A stretch of 64,000 nt of DNA from Verrucosispora sp. NA02020 (lineage in GTDB: Bacteria > Actinomycetota > Actinomycetes > Mycobacteriales > Micromonosporaceae): positions 2,728,001-2,792,000 of the forward strand of contig NZ_CP054923.1 in assembly GCF_013364215.1 (NCBI RefSeq), in the 5' to 3' direction. The notes beneath the pieces are model-generated. The model was given only the letters and a program-made list of their open reading frames with translations. It was not told where the DNA came from and did no database searches. Below, piece after piece: positions 61,479-64,000 of the stretch (within the stretch, counting starts at the first letter, position 1; every line of letters begins with the position of its first letter). The translations under genes were made by a program, and so were the position numbers.

Positions 61479-61903
61479 TGATCGTTCTGGACACCAACGT
61501 CGTTTCCGAACTCATGCGGGCCGAGCCCGCACCGGTGGTTCTCGCGTGGATCCAGCGGAACTCGCGTGCCGGCCTGTACACCACGGCGATCACTGTCGCT
61601 GAGATCCGCTACGGCATTGCGCGGCTGCCGGCAGGGCAGCGCCGGGAGTCACTGCACCAGGCCGCCAACGAGATCTTTGCCGCCTTTCCCCGCCAAGTGC
61701 TGCCCTTCGACCTCGGCGCAGCCAGCGCCTATGCCGACGTCGTCGCCGGGCGGGACAGGCTCGGCCACCCGATCGACGGGTTCGACGCCCAGATCGCCGC
61801 CATCTGCCGCGCCCAAGCTGCCACCCTCGCCACCCGTAACACCAAGGACTTCACCGATACAGGGATCGGCGTCGTCGATCCCTGGCAGGAGCCGTCCGCC
61901 TGA
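61475..61903 (+). CDS. FitB/VapC-type PIN-domain toxin
   Basis: A 142-residue PIN-domain ribonuclease. The acidic residues that bind magnesium are seen in VLDTNVVSE (Asp near residue 6), AEIRYGI (Glu near residue 43) and GFDAQIAAIC (Asp near residue 104), with the typical end LATRNTKDF. It forms a toxin-antitoxin pair with the upstream FitA-like gene. All catalytic positions appear intact. Confidence 0.9.
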   Translation: MMIVLDTNVVSELMRAEPAPVVLAWIQRNSRAGLYTTAITVAEIRYGIARLPAGQRRESLHQAANEIFAAFPRQVLPFDLGAASAYADVVAGRDRLGHPIDGFDAQIAAICRAQAATLATRNTKDFTDTGIGVVDPWQEPSA

Positions 61904-62151
61904 AGCCACTGTTCGGTCTGCCACATCAGCGGCACGTGTGAAACGCTCCCGAACCCTGGCAGGTCGAGCAGCCCAAGACCGTGAGCTGAACCGAGACCAC
62001 CCACCGTCCGGTCCGTGCGCCGGGCCGCGCCCATCAGGGATGTGTGTCCCTTGTCGACATAGATTCCGGCGATGCCGGGGACGACCCGGCGGCCCGAATG
62101 GGGACTTTCGGCGGTCCGGCCGAGGGATGTCATGTTGGCCGGTGGGGAGGC

Positions 62152-64000
62152 GTGCCGGCGTCACGTCGCTTCGGTGATGACGGCGATGAGGCGAGGTACC
62201 TGGTGCGCGGCGGAAACGTCTGCAAAGAGATCATGGCCGTTCCTGGCCGGTTCGTGTTGACCGGAGCGATGACCCAGGAACGCCACTCGACCGCGTTGGC
62301 CGTGTCGATTGCCACGCCACCACCAGCCGAGGGCATGCTGGTACATCTCATCGAGGAGTCGCCGCGTTCGGCGGTGGGGTTGGACCATCTGCGCGGGCAG
62401 CCCTTTGCCGATGAGATGGTGCTGGTCCCATGGGACATCGATCGTTGGACGACGGGACCACGCCCGCTGCCGGATGACCCGGAGGCACTGGGCGGCCTGG
62501 CCGATCTGTACCGGATACAGGTGCAGGTGCCGGTGGGTAGCGCCCGTTTGCCTCGGCTCGTTCCGGTCGGCGTGGATGGTCGGGAGTCGTCGTGGCCGGA
62601 CGCCGACGCGGTACGCGTGTTGCCGTGGTCGCAGGTCGCGGGACGGGCGGTGGTGCAGGCGGCGTACGCGCGTGTCGTGGCGGGCGAAGAACCGGGTCGG
62701 CGGCGGCTGGACGGGGTGTTGGCCGACCTGGCGGGGATTCAGCAGGGCTTGCGGGTAGCGATTCCGCCAGGGTCCCTGGCTGCCGCTGTCCACCTCGCGT
62801 GGGCCGGCACTGAGACGCAGGCGGCGGAGCTGGTGCGGCGGGTGCTGCCGGTCGCCGTCTCGAAGTTGCCGGAGGTGGTCGGTGAGGCTCCGGAGGCGGT
62901 GGACGCCACCGTGTTGCTCGACGCCCTGCGAGACAACCCGGGTTCGGTCGCCCTGGCGTGGTTGCGGCAGCCCGGTGGGGCGCCGACGGTGGCGTGGCTG
63001 CTCGGGGACGGCGCGGAGGTGCGGTGGATCGGGGCCCTGGAGTCGCAGGGTGCGGGAACCCTCATCGGATCGATCGACGACCGACGGTTGACCGCGCTGC
63101 GCGGCGGCCTTACGGCGGTGCTGCTGGACAGCGCTGGCGGGCGCCTTCGACCGGCCAGGGCGACAGAATCGATCGTCGCGCGGGCCCGATCCGCTCCGGC
63201 GTCCGGTCAGGTCTCCGACGTGGTGCGACCTCGTCTCGCCGAGTTGCGTCGGATGTTGATCGAACGCTCGGGTGAACTGACGAAGCTGCGCTCTGAGATG
63301 GTGACAACCGGAGCGGTCAGGGACGCGGGGAGTGTGGCAGCCTCGGTTGGGGCTGCCGGCCTGACCGGGCGGGAGCGAACCCTGCAGGCGGAGATCGCCC
63401 GGCTGCGCGCCCGCATCACCGAGCTCACCAGGATCGCGGCTGACTTCGGGGTTGAGATGACCCCGACAGGTCTGGTCAGCCAAATCAGGGTGCGGCAGTC
63501 AGGAGGCGGTGACCCGGGTTGGCTCGATGTGCCGGTGCTTGTCGATGGGACGGGCGTCCACGGCCTGCATCCGGAGACCAACGAGCGGACCGGGGACTTT
63601 CGCCTGGTCGACGGTGAATGGCGGGCCCGGCTGCGTGGGGGCAGCGGGATGCCGGGCGACGACTTTCGCCAGGACGACGAATTCTGGGAGGGTATGTGGG
63701 TCGGCGACCGGGCCTCGCTGCCAGTACCGATGGACGTGGACGCGACGGTGGATCCGGCCCTTCTGCCGGTGGTCGATCCGGTCCCTCCGCCGGTCCTCGA
63801 CTCGGACAAGCACTGGCAGCCCCCGCAGAGAGCGGCGTTTGTCGGCACGCTCTCCACCACCGGGAAACTGGCGGTGATGGGCCGCCTCGTGAAGCTGAGG
63901 CCGGTGAGCCGTAGCACCACGGTCGGGTACTGGACCGACGACACGAGGGTGTGGGTTCAGCTGCCTGATGGCGGTCGGGTCATGGTCGTCTACCCGCACC
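62152..64000 (+). CDS. Large protein of unknown function with coiled coil (3' truncated)
   Basis: One frame is open from 62152 to the right edge, over 610 codons, with actinomycete-like third-position bias. I do not recognise it. The N-terminal part (ARYLVRGGNVCKEIMAVPGRF, DEMVLVPWDIDRWTT) and middle (VLADLAGIQQGLRVAIPPGSL, ALAWLRQPGGAPTVAWLLGDG) look like compact alpha/beta domains. Around residues 360-425 there is a heptad-like coiled coil (RRMLIERSGELTKLRSEM, LQAEIARLRARITELTRIA). Then come acidic, Trp-rich beta segments. No signal peptide or membrane helix. The start is uncertain: GTG 62152 has GGGGAGG too close, GTG 62203 and ATG 62233 have better spaced sites. Confidence 0.65.
   Translation, partial: MPASRRFGDDGDEARYLVRGGNVCKEIMAVPGRFVLTGAMTQERHSTALAVSIATPPPAEGMLVHLIEESPRSAVGLDHLRGQPFADEMVLVPWDIDRWTTGPRPLPDDPEALGGLADLYRIQVQVPVGSARLPRLVPVGVDGRESSWPDADAVRVLPWSQVAGRAVVQAAYARVVAGEEPGRRRLDGVLADLAGIQQGLRVAIPPGSLAAAVHLAWAGTETQAAELVRRVLPVAVSKLPEVVGEAPEAVDATVLLDALRDNPGSVALAWLRQPGGAPTVAWLLGDGAEVRWIGALESQGAGTLIGSIDDRRLTALRGGLTAVLLDSAGGRLRPARATESIVARARSAPASGQVSDVVRPRLAELRRMLIERSGELTKLRSEMVTTGAVRDAGSVAASVGAAGLTGRERTLQAEIARLRARITELTRIAADFGVEMTPTGLVSQIRVRQSGGGDPGWLDVPVLVDGTGVHGLHPETNERTGDFRLVDGEWRARLRGGSGMPGDDFRQDDEFWEGMWVGDRASLPVPMDVDATVDPALLPVVDPVPPPVLDSDKHWQPPQRAAFVGTLSTTGKLAVMGRLVKLRPVSRSTTVGYWTDDTRVWVQLPDGGRVMVVYPH

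Noticed and set aside
62161..63483. 440-codon minus-strand open frame
   Set aside because: Low-complexity shadow; the plus-strand frame has better codon bias, a coiled coil and compact domain-like segments.

Overview
The window is high-GC DNA with strong GC bias at third codon positions, many GTG starts and dense 4-bp start/stop overlaps. An AfsR-type TPR fragment, a LuxR-family ATPase regulator, a DUF6924 gene, a fused oleBC gene and Pkn-type kinases together point to an actinomycete, most likely Micromonosporaceae. That assignment is inferred from gene content and style, not from a search. No rRNA, tRNA, insertion sequence, CRISPR array or prophage was seen.

Left part (1-19 kb), mostly envelope and secreted functions. 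It opens with the 3' part of a membrane kinase that has lost its catalytic residues. A secreted EF-hand-like protein and a class F sortase follow. Next is a 1243-residue secreted fusion of a beta-helix, a CdtB-type nuclease and two ricin-type lectin repeats. Two gene remnants (a secreted protein and the TPR end of an AfsR-type regulator) are spliced together at about 7.7 kb. A secreted PIG-L deacetylase lies divergent from a ROK regulator. A DUF6924 protein, an unknown small protein, an ECF sigma factor with its own membrane anchor, and a subtilisin-like protease complete this part.

Middle part (19-34 kb). A complete minus-strand oleA-oleBC-oleD operon for long-chain olefin synthesis is coupled by GTGA overlaps. 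Then come an SDR beside a TetR remnant, an alpha/beta hydrolase divergent from a TetR gene with two clear palindromic operators, a quinone-oxidoreductase-like enzyme, a VWA/solute-binding protein next to a Ser/Thr kinase, a small secreted SH3-like protein, an ArsR regulator and a large zinc-ribbon SDR.

Catabolic island (34-55 kb). A minus-strand operon encodes a sugar-type ABC transporter and an amidase. Opposed plus-strand operons encode a maleate-isomerase-like protein, a complete 2-hydroxypentadienoate lower pathway (hydratase, acylating aldehyde dehydrogenase, aldolase), a Rieske oxygenase resembling carbazole dioxygenase alpha subunits with its reductase, a LigB-type extradiol dioxygenase, two meta-cleavage-type hydrolases, a metal-ligand-free M20 homologue, an LLM oxidoreductase and an MmgE/PrpD protein. 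A TetR gene and an asparaginase-like gene close it. The same motif, GTAC-N3-GTAC, sits in the promoters of the ABC operon, the isomerase, the hydratase operon and the Rieske operon, and inside a perfect 35-bp palindrome right after the TetR gene. I read this as one TetR-controlled regulon for import and meta-cleavage of an unidentified, possibly amide-linked, aromatic compound. Several of its enzymes lack textbook catalytic residues.

Right part (55-64 kb). A DHFR-like reductase, a flavodoxin-fold reductase, a DUF5996 protein, a large LuxR-family regulator, a small GNAT-like protein behind two tandem palindromes, a FitAB-type toxin-antitoxin pair, and an open frame of about 600 codons of unknown function that runs off the right edge.
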